Below the pieces are notes generated by a model, which saw only the letters and a list, made by a program, of their open reading frames with translations, had not been told where the DNA came from and searched no databases. Of a stretch of DNA of 64,000 nt, positions 45,818 through 57,421 are shown piece by piece. The first letter of the stretch is position 1. Every line of letters starts with the position of its first letter. The DNA comes from Diadophis punctatus similis (lineage: Eukaryota; Chordata; Lepidosauria; Squamata; Dipsadidae). The DNA lies in the NCBI GenBank assembly GCA_023053685.1, contig JALIGW010000005.1, positions 55,099,242 through 55,163,241 of the forward strand, in the 5' to 3' direction. A program made the translations under genes and the position numbers.

Positions 45818-47472
45818 CCATGTCAGTAAATTCTAGGGCTGAACAAGCCTGATAACAAAAAGTGCTTCAGAGCTCACGCAAGCTAAGTCCACAGCTCTTT
45901 GCTAGTCATTAAAGAACTGACTTCCACTCAAGGCAGAAACAAATGCTATTTCTGTAGGAAATCACTCATTATAGTCAGTACAACTCTTAAAGCAATGACA
46001 TCACTTTTTAAGGCTTCTGTAGCTGATAGATTGAAAAACATTGATTACTTTAATGAACGGCAGATGATACTACTCTCATGCTTCTATAGATTGAAGCACT
46101 TGATGCATTTGTGAAACAATCACAACCCTTGTCAAAATTTGTCATTTAAATTAGACAAATTTCTTTGTGATGAATACCAGTGAAGACCTGCTGGATCAGA
46201 TTAATGCCTTGGCTACAATTTTAATCTCCCACAGGGACTAGTGAAAGTCTTATTGGCAATCCTTCCAGCAGGATGTAAGGCCAATATCTTTCCTTAGCAA
46301 ACTTGTTTCTTAAACTTTTGTTCCCCCTTCCAAGCCCTTGGGATGTGCTAGGATTGAAGGTAAAACAAGATAAGATTCTAATCCCATAAGAAACTAAATG
46401 GAGTGTTGCCAAAAGCAATAAAAGGAGACTGCCTGTTCAGTCAACATCACCTTAGAAGTGATTTAGTGGTGATGTTAGCTGCTTTGTAACCATCCTACAC
46501 TCTAAAAGAAATCCTTTGCTTGCCTTTCAGAGGTCAGAGATGACAATCCCAGATTCAAAAAGATAATAGCTGTAAATTACAGTTATATATTATCATTGGA
46601 GGAATATTTCACTCTCTGGGAAGTTTCACCAGGCTTTTGAATGCCCACTCTTCATTCTAAACCAGAGTTCATGGCACAGAGAAATGCTGAGATTATGACA
46701 TACGTCAGTAAATGTTGAAAACAAAATTGCATTATTTTCTGTTATTTAGGTAACCAGTAGAGGCTATTTATAATGTGCTTGTACTTAAGTGAGAGCTCAC
46801 GTTCTTATTACTACATAGCAGCAAAAAAGGAAAAGGAAAAAAAATAAGAATGCTGGCGGAAATAAGCATATCTAGAGTCTGTAGACTGGTGGATACCTTC
46901 CAAAGCACCACAAAATTCCCATTTGATAAATACAATTTTTAAATTTAAAGCACTTGTTTAACACAGCGTGCATTAAAAGTTGACTTTCATTGTTATTATT
47001 ACACAGAGAATGGATTTGCACCACACTCTCTTAGCCTAATTATTTAAAAACCCAGCAGCTGCCATTTATACACCATTCTAAACTTGTTTAGTTTTCATCT
47101 TGGTTAGAGTTTTGATTTGGGTTAAGCGTGTCTCTTACTTTATATTGCAATTTGTTGCACAAACCTGGAAAAATAGGTCACATCAACTACTAGGTTAAAT
47201 ATTTTGGGCCAGCCTAGCCATAATGTCTGTGTAAAACACAATCCACAGATATTTTTAGGAAATAAATAAACACAATGGCACTCAGAGATATCACAATGGA
47301 GAACCAGATAATAAAGTTTACCACAATGGCAGGCAAAACGTTTCTTGTTGAGATACAATCTCCTTGCAGAAAATCTGAGGAATGGCTGTCTTCCAATGGT
47401 ACGTGGAGCTGAAACACGATGTAAATGTGGCCATTGCCAGGAGCGCCAGGAAGGCTCAGTCTCCCTCTGAAT
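45818..47472. other. Unassigned AT-rich sequence
   Basis: About 1.65 kb without a recognised gene or repeat; short frames have no family signature. Confidence 0.4.
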
Positions 47473-47740
47473 CAGGGGTGAAATGCTCCCGGTTCGCTTT
47501 TACCTGTCTGTCGTCAGAGAGCTGATTGCGCAGGTAGCGCGGCGCTCTGCCCACCCGCTGGGACACCGCCATTTGAGTTCTTTTACCCTCTGCGCATGCA
47601 CAAAACATTCTGTGCATGCGCAGAGGGTAAAAGAACTCAAATGGCGGTGTCCCGGTGGGTGGGCGGAGCACCGCACTACCTGCGCAATCGGCTCACCGAC
47701 AACAGACAGGTAAAAGCGAACCGGGAGCATTTCACCCCTG
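47473..47740. mobile_element. Full-length palindromic hAT MITE, 268 bp
   Basis: Termini are CAGGGGTGAAATGCTCCCGG and CGGGAGCATTTCACCCCTG. The target duplication CTCTGAAT is perfect (47465-47472 and 47741-47748). Almost the whole element is one palindrome with arms of about 127 bp and a loop near 47606. The core arms carry GGGTAAAAGAACTCAAATGG and CATGCGCA. Confidence 0.95.
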
Positions 47741-47748
47741 CTCTGAAT

Positions 47749-48860
47749 GTCCTTTCTTGGGTGTTTCCTTTTCTCTTTTGGTGACACCTCATGGTCTGCT
47801 TTTCTCTTTTTCCTAGCCTGCTGTTAGAAAAGGGACATATGGATTTGTCAAGTATAAATATCTTGCTTGTAAGGGAAACTGAAAACAACATTAATTTGAG
47901 GGCCACCTTGGCACAAGAGTTTCAGGTTGATCACTTCTCCCCTGCAACCTGGTAACAGGAAAGACCTTTAACATTGCCTTCTCTTGCTCCAGAAGATGCT
48001 ACATCAGGGATATAGAGGAAGGATCTATATATGTTTAGTACTGTAGATTATTTTCACTCATATTGTGCCATTTTCAACACTGGAACAGATGTTATTTAGT
48101 TTTAGTCAGATGAATGGGAACAGATGGAATTTTATGCTATTTTCAGAATTTTGAAACTTTTGAGAGTTGATTTGGGCCTATTGTGATATTTGGGGAACAA
48201 AAATATGGCAAAAGAAAGTGAGGATCAGAACCTCATATGGAGTCATGACTTTAGAAAAGAAATAATTTGCATCCTTGACTGGAGCTCTTAATATATATAT
48301 TTAATTATTTTATATGCAAAAGGCAAAAGAGGGAACAAGAAAATCTCTAAGTCACATGTATCCTAACAAGTGTTTCATATATTTTCATGTATGTATATAT
48401 GTCATGTAATTCAATTCAATTATTAATGTTTGTCAGTTTGCGTATCACTATCAAAAATATGAACAATATATATAAACTATTATATGAGTTCACATTTCAG
48501 AACAGTTTACCATCTTAGGAGAAAAATGTTAGTTCAGATTTAGAAGTGACTCTTTCACTATTAATCTGAGTTTGTGTTTCCTTGTTATGTCACTTCAAAT
48601 AAGTTTGAATCATTTTTTTAATCAGATCCAAACTGAAAGACATACTTTTCCTTTTATAGGCTACTGGATCAGACGAATGCAATGCAAACATTCACAAACT
48701 GCCAATAATGTGAATTTGTAGTTATATTTCTAATTGGAAAGATTTTTTTTTCACTTTTATTTGAAAACTACTGGATAAAAAATACATATCATATTTAATA
48801 CATCTTTGCATTAGTTGTGCCTAATTTAAAAATGCAAAAAAGCATGGATGTGTGTGAACT
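47749..48860. other. Unassigned AT-rich sequence
   Basis: No gene or clear repeat was recognised. Confidence 0.4.
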
Positions 48861-49084
48861 GAGCCGAGGTGGTTAGAGTGGGGTACTGCAGGCCACTTTA
48901 GCTGACTGTGATCCACAGGTCAGCGGTTCAAATCTCACCGGCTCAAGGTTGACTCAACCTTCCATTCTTCCGAGGACCCAGATTGTTGGGGGCAATATAA
49001 ATATACATTGCTTACTGGTGTAAACCGCTTAGAGAGTGCTTGCACTGTGAGGCGGTATATAAATGGCACTAATAAATAAATAAA
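48861..49084 (+). mobile_element. Squamate tRNA-SINE, (AATAAATA)n-tailed form
   Basis: The head GAGCCGAGGTGGTTAGAGTG is shortened in box A. It has box B-like GTTCAAATCTC, the ACATTGCTTACTGGTGTAAA end and AATAAATAAATAA tail of the 17234-17460 form. Confidence 0.9.
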
Positions 49085-49100
49085 CTGGTCATTAGAGGCT

Positions 49101-49137
49101 TCAAACAAACAAACAAACAAACAAACAAACAAACAAA
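49101..49137. repeat. (CAAA)n microsatellite
   Basis: About nine CAAA units soon after the SINE tail. Confidence 0.9.
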
Positions 49138-49796
49138 GGCAAATTTTAATCTTTTCCTTTTGCATCTCAAATAGGAGATGGAAAAGGGAAATAGGGCACT
49201 ATCTAACAGAAGCTAACAATTGATTGTTTGATTGCTTCAAGGATTGCGAATAGGAATGGCCATTAAATTATTTCTCCTATCCATTTTGAGAAGTGGAATG
49301 CTATCTCAAAAATAATTTTAGATAGTGCTTTTATTTATAAATCATTCATTCTTTGGCTATTTTTACTTTTAAATTTTGTTTACTAATAATATTTCTTGGC
49401 TTGTATGCAGCAGTTTGAGAATATAGGAAATGGATCTAAGGAATGCTTTGGGGAATAATTTGAGTCTAAGCTGTTATGCCTCCTCATGCAGCATTAAAAG
49501 CCTTCAATAGTGCTGGAAACCTAAAATCCAGCATGCTTCATCACCCATCATTGTCATCTCCCCTTTCTAATACTGTGACTAGATACCTGTGTACATACAC
49601 AGCACTCTATTTCTTTTTCAGGTAAGCAACATTATGCAAAGTGCAGGAAAAGAATAAAAAATAACAAGCAAAACAAAAAAATCCATACCATCCTACCAGA
49701 ACTTTCTGTTTATCTTCATCTATTTCAATTCAAGCATCATTCATTGTTTCCATATGCAATATACTTATTTTATATACTGGTCATTCCTGCAGTATG
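49138..49796. other. Unassigned AT-rich sequence
   Basis: No gene or clear repeat was recognised. Confidence 0.4.
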
Positions 49797-50280
49797 ATGT
49801 TCGTCCATCGTATTCGAAGAGGACCTTGACAACTATAATTGGGGGGGGGGATGTCAAGACTTGTGCGTGAATTGGATTAAAGTGAGGGAGAGGTGCGCAT
49901 AGTCAGCCTCACTCTCTCTTCCCAGATTCCATCTTGCTCCAGTAGCAGGACAAGAGTCGAGACAGTTGGAGATGGTCTGGGCGCAGTGGTTGATAAAGGC
50001 GTCTTTTGTGTCTTGCCGTGCTTTTAGCGTACCACATCGCTTGCAGAGACCACCTTCGTGACCTTTGTCCTATTCTAATAGATTTCATCCACTCAGTCCA
50101 CCGGAATCTGACTTCACATGCTCGGGATAGACAAGTCCCTATCTCACTGAAGGTCGATGTCCCAACGGCTACTCTCAACCTGGTTTGGCCAGCCGGTCGA
50201 AGCTGTTGCCCGGGGTGTGGCCGCTGCACATGTTACAGCTGCTAGGAGCCACAGGTGAGAGCTGAGTGACAGGTGGGGAC
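49797..50280. other. Unexplained GC-richer segment
   Basis: Base composition shifts to near-balanced GC with CpGs, against AT-rich flanks. It begins GATGTTCGTCCATCGTATTC and includes GAGACAGTTGGAGATGGTCT. A 106-codon minus-strand frame is open but has no domain I recognise. It may be part of an old retroelement or a processed transcript. No poly(A) or target duplication was found. Confidence 0.35.
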
Positions 50281-50444
50281 CAAAGGTGAATGAGCTGCCT
50301 TAAAAGCTGTCCTAGAATGAGCTGCCATAAAAGGACACGACATGCCCCTACACCAGAGGTGCTACCCCTCCTTGAGCACCCCATACACCCCATACATTCC
50401 TGCAGTAGCATACCTCTGACATCATAACTAGCATTCCACATATA

Positions 50445-50820
50445 CAGGTAGTACTCAACTTACAACAGTTCGTTTAGTTCAAAGTTACAATGGCACTGAA
50501 AAAAGTGACTTAGGATGACTTTTCGCACTTGGTGCTGTTGCAGCATCCCCATGGTCACATGATCAAAATTCAGACACTTGGCAACTGACACATTGGTTGT
50601 AGTGTCCCAGGATCATGTGATTATCTTTTGGGCCCTTCTGACAAACAAAGTCAATGGGGAAGCCAGATTCACTTAACAGCTGTGTTACTAACTTAACAAC
50701 CTCAGTGATTCACTTAACAACTGTGGCAAGAAAGGCCATAAAAAAGGCAAAACTCACTTAACAAATGTTTCACTTAGCAACAGAAATATTGGGCTCAATT
50801 TTGTATGTCAAGGGCTACTG
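50445..50820. mobile_element. Tigger-like (pogo/mariner) MITE, 376 bp
   Basis: CAGGTAGTACTCAACTTACA at the left, AAGGGCTACTG at the right and TA on both sides. The interior matches 30830-31216, including repeated CACTTAACAA units. Confidence 0.8.
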
Positions 50821-50822
50821 TA

Positions 50823-52084
50823 TTTATCTATAAATACACTGAATAATCATAAAAACATCATACATTCTTCCCTGCTCAATGCTGAACTATTCCATTTATT
50901 CTTATCGCTGAATATCACCAAATCCGAATTCAAATACATATAAAATACTTCAGAAGGCAGAGAGCCTTCTGGAAATGAATTTTTGTTCAAGCTACTATAA
51001 AGCTGATAATGTGCATTAAAAATGTATTGGAAGAAAGGAGAAGAAGCAGTAAGAAGCACAAACTGTGCAAGAATAGAAACAAGCTGTATTGTGCAATTCC
51101 CAGAGAAAGAAGCAAGTTAGAGATAACTATCTGTAGTAAAGGGCAAGGTTATTTTTTCTCCCTATTACCATTATGGTTTGACCACTATCTTTTGTCCTCA
51201 ATAAAGTATGCAAGGAAGATGATGTCTGTAACTAAGTTGATAAAAATGCTTTCGTGCTTTCTTGCAATTTTTAAATTCTTTTGTGAGAGAATACTCGCAA
51301 AAGTACAGTAAACCGTTTGAAAGGACTCTTTGGCTCTATGGTTAATAGAAATTAAGGAAAATCCCCATACATAATGTGTGGCTTATTTCAATATCATATT
51401 ACCTTTATTGTTTTTATGAATCAGTCTTCAATTCCATATTCATGCAAAAGTATTACATGCCTGTTCACTTTTTTTTAAATAATACAGATCCAATAAACTA
51501 CCTTTTTCACATTTGTATCTATCTCAAGGAAACAACAAAAATCTGCCCCACACATTTTTCACTTGGTATAAAACTGCATTATACTTTTTCAATGTTGTTC
51601 ATTGTCATACTCTTTCAGTCAGAATTCTGTTAAACATTTTGCCAGGAGCCTTTAACAAACTAATTCCCTAGTACTTTTTAACATGTACTCTTGCTACTTT
51701 TTCTTTTGGATTGGAAAAGTTTATTCCAACCAACAGGCACAGTGATAGAATGTAGAACTCATCCTGAAAAGGGGAAGGGATGAACAAACTATTAAGATTA
51801 GAGTCTCAGAAAATAGTATTCAGTTCAAAAAAGAAGAAGAAAGAGTAAGAAAGAAACTGAAAATAAGTGTGACAGGCTTTCAAGATCCTGTGATTATATC
51901 TCACAAAAATGAAGAACGTTTCTGAAATCCCCACTGTTCCTATTTCTTGACCTTGTCTGCCATCAAGGTCTGACAGGAACAGAGACAGTCAATAAGTGTT
52001 TAAACAAGATGCTGCCACTCCAGAAGCAAACTTCATCCACATTTTAAGATTTTCCAGTTATACCATCTAGAAGTGTAGTCTTTC
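50823..52084. other. Unassigned AT-rich sequence
   Basis: No gene or clear repeat was recognised. Confidence 0.4.
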
Positions 52085-52133
52085 AATTTTTAAAACTGGT
52101 CTCAATTGCTGTTGTGAGTTGAGGACTACCTGT
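52085..52133. mobile_element. Right end of a Tigger-like MITE
   Basis: CTCAATTGCTGTTGTGAGTT followed by GAGGACTACCTGTA matches the right end of the elements at 30830 and 50445. The rest of the copy is missing. Confidence 0.7.
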
Positions 52134-52137
52134 ATAG

Positions 52138-52457
52138 CAGGGCTATCAAACTCGATTTCATTGAGGGCCGCATCAGGGTTGTGCTTGACTTTGGGGGCCC
52201 AGGGTGGGCATGGCCAGCTCGTCACTCTGCCATCAAAAATGGGCTCCTGAGCTCTGTTTCCGGCTGTGACGGCCTCCTGCAACCCTCTGCCAATGAAAAC
52301 AGAGCTCGGGAGGGCCACACACGGCCTTCCCGAGCTTCGTTTCGCTGGCAGAAGCACTGCCAGCCAGTCCTTTGCTATTTCCAGGGCGGGCCTGCAGGCA
52401 CATCTAAGCACCTCATGTGCCGGATCTGGCCCCCGGACCTTGAGTTTAACACCCCTG
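52138..52457. mobile_element. hAT MITE, 320 bp (CAGGGGTGTCAAACTC family)
   Basis: CAGGGCTATCAAACTCGATT and TTGAGTTTAACACCCCTG form the ends. The target duplication CTGTATAG is perfect (52130-52137 and 52458-52465) and spans the end of the Tigger-like piece. Confidence 0.92.
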
Positions 52458-52526
52458 CTGTATAGCATCTTTTGTAAAGTGACCAGATTTTTTTTTTAAG
52501 GCGGGACGGGGGGGCGGGTCCGCCTG

Positions 52527-52605
52527 GGCGCCGCCATTTGTTTTGCCCTCTGCGCATGCACAGAACGCTGCGCATGCGCAGAGGGCAAAACAGCAAATGT
52601 CGGCG
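52527..52605. repeat. Hairpin core with CATGCGCA arms
   Basis: GCCGCCATTTGTTTTGCCCT at the left and GGGCAAAACAGCAAATGTCG at the right pair around GCGCATGCGCA. The same core type is found in 1183-1451, 13099-13407 and 47473-47740. Confidence 0.88.
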
Positions 52606-52629
52606 TCCAGGTGGGGGGGAGGCGGGAGG

Positions 52630-52927
52630 GCGCTTGGATGCCTGCAGCTCGTGACAGGTAAGCTGCCGGCTGCCGCCTTTCCCCGTCTCCGCCTCCCGTT
52701 CGTTGCTTGCCAGCCCGGCTGAAGGGGAGGCGGGAGGCGAGGAAAGGCCTCCCGCCTCCCCTTCGGGAGCCCGCCTCCCCTTCGGGAGCCCGCCTCCCCT
52801 TCGGGAGGCCTTTCCTTGCCTCCCGCCTCCCCTTCAGCCGGGCTGGCAAGCAACGAACGGGAGGCGGGAGACGGGGAAAGGAGGCAGCCGGCAGCTTACC
52901 TGTCACGAGCTGCAGGCATCCAAGCGC
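52630..52927. repeat. GC-rich inverted repeat, 125-bp arms
   Basis: The arms (52630-52754 and 52803-52927) are near-perfect reverse complements. The loop holds three CCTCCCCTTCGGGAG units, each itself palindromic. The arms include GACAGGTAAGCTGCCGG. With the flanks it mimics a CpG island, and the long open frames here (including one of 244 codons) are compositional. Confidence 0.9.
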
Positions 52928-53205
52928 CGCGGTCTCCCGGTCGCTCACCCGGCCCCAGGGCAACGGCGGCAGCGAGGCGACGGGGGGAAGGAAGGGGAGG
53001 GGGACGAGGAAGGGCTGTTTGCGCCGCCGGCTCCTTGTCCCTCCCCCCGCATCCCAACAGCAGCGGCGCCTCTGAGGGCGGGGCTAGGGATGGGGCGGGG
53101 GAAGGAGAGGAGGAGCAGCCCCCCTTCCCCCTCTCCCCAGCAGGCAGACGGCTCTCTGAAATTCTGCCCAACTTGCCCGACCTCTCTTTTGCTTCCCCTT
53201 ATTAA
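52928..53205. other. GC-rich sequence, possible captured CpG-island DNA
   Basis: CpG-rich with GGGGCGGGG and GGGAAGGAAGGGGAGG runs, lying between the GC palindrome and the TTAA-flanked element. No protein family recognised. It could be a captured promoter fragment or part of a larger element. Confidence 0.4.
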
Positions 53206-53333
53206 GGTGACCAGACGTCCCGCTGTTTCCACATTCTTTTCAAAAAAGCGGGACTTTTTGAAAAGAATGCGGGACATGGGACACACGCTTGAAAAGCGTG
53301 TCTGTCCCGCCAAAAGCGGGACGTCTGGTCACC
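53206..53333. mobile_element. TTAA-flanked MITE, 128 bp
   Basis: GGTGACCAGACGTCCCGC and its complement form the ends, flanked by TTAA at 53202-53205 and 53334-53337. A similar AAAGTGACCAGA end lies at about 52479-52492, so a larger 52.48-53.34 kb unit may have existed. TTAA target sites are typical of piggyBac, but the ends do not look like piggyBac's. Confidence 0.75.
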
Positions 53334-53337
53334 TTAA

Positions 53338-54138
53338 TCTTTTGGCTTTTGCACATCAATATCATTTCCATACAGATTCTCTTAAACACTTTTCTATATT
53401 ACTTCACTTGTGTCATTCCAAGTCATTTTATTTTTAATTCCCTTAGAAATGACTCTGTTGGAGGGCTCCTTGCTTTGCCCTTTTCACTCAGTTCCAAAAC
53501 AATGTTTTATTTTATTTCCATTAAAATTAGCCCGCATTTTCTCCATTGCTTTGAGTTGTAACTGCTCCTTGTTCTTTGCAACTATGATTTTCTCATATTA
53601 CATAATAATATATTACATTTATCTGGTAGGTTCTAAATACCTATTGTAAAGTAGCTTGTAAGTAGGTTCTCATTTGGAGTTCCTAGTTCAGTTAGATTTT
53701 GGAGAGGGTTTCTCAGGTAAAACTGGCTGGTATTGTCTCCTTCCCATTAGCCAGGAATTCTACATATCACGTGAGTATTTCCTTTTCTTGATGACTGTAT
53801 AAACCTCCACAAAGTAGGAGAAATGAATGCAGTTTCACAATGTTTGCTTTGATTTCTAGTTTAATCACAATGCAATAACAAGGTTTTGAAATAAAAAGTC
53901 AGGGTCAAGAAGAAGAAAAAAGATGAACTGAAACTACTTTGGTTAATTGAGATTTTCACATAATATTTTTAATATGGAAAAAGAAAGAGTAAACTACGGT
54001 AGGTTACCAGCTTCTTGGCATGGACTTGGAAGACCTCTTCAAGTGGCAAATTTTTCTTCACATCATCTTATCAACTGTTTTGTCCCTTTGGACCTTTTAG
54101 TTAGTATTTGAGAGACAAAATGTTTCTTGAAAGTTGAT
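53338..54138. other. Unassigned AT-rich sequence
   Basis: No gene or clear repeat was recognised. Confidence 0.4.
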
Positions 54139-54205
54139 ATTTATTTTATTTATTTATTTGTTTCCATTTGTATGCCGCCCAACTCCTGAAGGACTCTGGT
54201 CGGCT
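54139..54205 (-). mobile_element. SINE/LINE 3' tail fragment
   Basis: TTTATTTATTTATTTGTTTC followed by ATTTGTATGCCGCCCAACTC is the reversed tail type also seen at 39338. Confidence 0.65.
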
Positions 54206-54545
54206 ATATACAGCATGTATCTTATGTCATTATGTCCACTGCATGTACCAATATGATTCTGGTGTATTATAAACAATTAAAACACATTGCTTACCTTGAC
54301 ATACTAGTCAAGAAGGACAGCTGGGAAGCTCCTCCTCTACCCTCACCACTACCACTTTCTTTTATATACTTGCCCAACTGAGATAATAATTTTTCTTCTA
54401 CTCAATTTTTGTTAACATAGGCTGATATAAGTAACTCAGGTTGAATTTCATATGTGTAAACATTCATAAATATCTGGACTGAATTTTTCAGCAGTATTAC
54501 CAAGGTAAGGGGACAGACATATATCCAAAGAAGATGAATAGGTGC
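54206..54545. other. Unassigned AT-rich sequence
   Basis: No gene or clear repeat was recognised. Confidence 0.35.
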
Positions 54546-54553
54546 CCATGATG

Positions 54554-54714
54554 CAGCGGTGGGTTGCTCCCGGTTTGGCCCAGTTCTTAGAACCGGTAGC
54601 GCCGGTGGTGGGAGGCTCTGCCCACCCGCCTGGAAGGCTTCTGTGCATGCGCAGAAGCATCACGCATGAGCGCGCACGCAAACTGGTAGTAAAGGGTTTT
54701 AGAACCCACTACTG
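54554..54714 (+). mobile_element. hAT MITE, 161 bp
   Basis: CAGCGGTGGGTTGCTCCCGG and TTTTAGAACCCACTACTG form the ends. The target duplication CCATGATG is perfect (54546-54553 and 54715-54722). It contains GTGCATGCGCAGAAGC. Confidence 0.93.
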
Positions 54715-54958
54715 CCATGATGGGATAATGACATATTAATATCAGGTTTTATTATTATAGATCTTCAATGGCAATAAATCAGCCAATTAATACAAGGTCT
54801 TTTTGGTGCAATGTAACCTTTGTGATACAAGTAGAGTTCTACTACTTTCTAATTTATGACATATCATTCTTCTCATTAGGGAAGCAGATCTTTAATTAGT
54901 TCTTAATTTAAGAGCCATTTAGGCAGGATGGACAGTGTAGGAATATGATGAATGAATG

Positions 54959-55148
54959 ATAGAATAAATGAAAAGAGAAAAGAGAAAAGAGAAAAGAGAA
55001 AGGAGAAAGGAGAAAAGAGAAAAGAAGGAAAAAAGAGAAAAGAAAGGAAAAGGAAAAGGAAAGAGAAAAGGAAAGAAAGAAAGAAAGAAAAAGAAAGAAG
55101 AAAGAAAAGAAAGAAAAGAAAGAAAAGAAAGAAAGAAAGAAAGACAGA
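54959..55148. repeat. (GAAAA)n/(GAAA)n purine tract
   Basis: About 190 bp almost purely purine on the + strand, with variable GAAAA, GGAAA and GAAA units and a short GACA end. Charged and Phe/Ser-rich frames are artefacts. Confidence 0.95.
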
Positions 55149-55559
55149 CAGACATGGAGAAGGAGAACTATGGACTCACCATCTCCAAAGTCCAAACAGA
55201 TGTTTTAGAGAGTTATATGGAGCTTTGGAATTTATTCAGTTAAGGAAATTGAGAAGCTGATGCTTGTGAAATTTTAATGGGGTGTGTAGGTTCTCCTTCC
55301 TTTTTAGTACCAATTAAAGGTGCAAATGTGGAATCACTAAAAACATGTGGCTGATGTATTCATCAGATCTAGAATAACCTAGAACATCAATGATGGGTAA
55401 GGCTCTGGGAAGCAGGACTATTGATTTCTCATGTAGGAGGATGAGTTATAGAGATGGTAGGGTGAAAAAATGGATTGGTAGACAATACACTTTTGGTTCT
55501 GGTAGAGGAGGGGATTAGCAACCTCATTGTGGTATTTATTTTAGGGTTTTTTTTCGTAA
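55149..55559. other. Unassigned AT-rich sequence
   Basis: No gene or clear repeat was recognised. Confidence 0.35.
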
Positions 55560-55784
55560 TCCCATCTTTATTATTTTATAAACAACTAAAGGCAGCAAAC
55601 ATATCTAATATTCCTTCTTCTTCCTATTTCCCCCATAACAACAACTCTGTGAGATGAGTTGGGCTGAGAGAGACTGATTGGTCCACAGTCACTCAGCTGG
55701 CTTTCATGCCTAAAGTGGGATTAGAACTCACAGTCTCCTGGTTTCTAACCTGTGGCCTCAACCACCAGACCAAGCTGGCTCCAC
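55560..55784 (-). mobile_element. tRNA-derived squamate SINE, second family, reversed
   Basis: On the minus strand: GGAGCCAGCTTGGTCTGGTG, then GAAACCAGGAGACTGTGAGT, TCTAATCCCACTTTAGGCAT, GGCTGAGTGACTGTGGACCA and an AT-rich tail. Nearly full length. Confidence 0.85.
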
Positions 55785-57421
55785 TTTTGTTTCTTCCTTT
55801 TGAATTAGTTGATGGACAGCTCACTCTTTTTCTCCCAGGTATATACTTTAAAATCCTCTGTTCAGTTCCAGAAAATAGTTGCTAGCATTTTCTAGTCTAA
55901 TTGCTCTAAACTTTCCCAATTCTGTTGAGGAGTTCTCACATGCATCATTCCCCCTTGGATGAAAAACTCCTGAAAATACTGATGAAGATCCACTGCTAGA
56001 GTTTGAGTCAAAACCAATTCCCTCAAAGCCCAATTAAGATGCGAACGGCAAAGCCATGTATAGTGCTTCATCCTCCCACTTCTCTCTACAATAATTCTCA
56101 TTGTCAGCAAAACTAGTGACATAAGAGTCTGGATATCTGCATCTCATTCATTCTTTGCTTTGCAACTTGACCTAGGAATGAAAAGAAAATTGTCTGTGTA
56201 TTGCATTAGCATTTAAAATGAAGAAGTAGGAAAGAAGAAAAGATGGGAGAAAAATAACTGGAAAACATGCAGCGTTAACATGGTAAATGGCTACTTTAAT
56301 GAAGATGTGTCTTCACTGAGCATGTTAGACTCCAAGAATAATGTGGTACATGATTTTTTTTTCTCAGTACAGCACAGTGTGTACTGAAAATTCCTCCAAA
56401 TTTGTAACAAGTGAATGAAAGGAAAGCTGTTCTCACACATACAATGAGCTTCACACGGATTCAAAAGAAGCTTGACCCTGAGACCACCCCTGAAATGCTC
56501 CCAGCCCTGTCTTCCAAACTCAGCCAAGAAACCAACTACTGCCAAATACTCTGAAGATAATCACTCCTTTGTTTGGGTTCTACTTGGCCAGATCACTAGC
56601 CTTCTCCGACATGCAAATCTATATATCAACTTTTACATCCATCGTGCAACACAAAGATGGGTACTATTGTCTGCTTTAATACATTGCTTCAGGTGTTCCA
56701 AAGGACTCATGAAAAAGCATCTTCTTAACTGCCTTCCTTAAGATTAGCGGTGAAGGGCCCAACCTGATACTAGGGCAGGAGCTCCACAAGTCTGGCATGA
56801 CAGTGACAAGTGCTTTTTTTCCCCAGAGCCTCACTCAACCACATGTGGCTTGGAGAGTTTTCTACATAGTACCGGTATCTGAGCTTGCATACAAAGGATG
56901 GTAGACTCCACTTGGAATAGACAGTCTCATAGGTAATGTAAGTAATAAGTAATATAAAATAAGTGTCAGTTTTGGAAGCTATTTTTCTTGTTGATTTATT
57001 AAAATAAATAAGATTTATTTTAATCATGCTTAACAGGTACAATCCTATTTGTTTATTGATCCTACTGTGGCCAACAGCACCTAGCATAGGCAACTGTGCA
57101 AGGGAACACAACTTCACATTGCTTGCTAATAGAAAACCTCTGAGTAAGTCAGTAAAGATTACGTCACTGATCAACATGAATGATTTCAACTAAACTGGGA
57201 CATTTTTCAAATTGATGAGTGGTCTATTAGCACTTCAGTGAAATAAAAAAGAACAATTCCACATAGGAATGTTTTGGATGCCAGCCAAATACACACAGAG
57301 ACAAGATAGTCATGCACACATATTCTTAACATCACTGGATCCTCAACACAATATAGTTTTGCCATTTTCAGTCTTATCTGTAACTTCCAGCATTTCCAGC
57401 AATAGGAGACCTACATCCTCA
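55785..57421. other. Unassigned AT-rich sequence
   Basis: No gene or clear repeat recognised; the 139-codon minus frame at 56770-57189 has no known domain. Confidence 0.4.

Noticed and set aside
52703..53437. 244-codon + frame, with several overlapping frames on both strands
   Set aside because: It runs through a GC-rich inverted repeat and a TTAA-flanked MITE; the frames are open because stop codons are rare in GC-rich DNA. No domain is recognisable.
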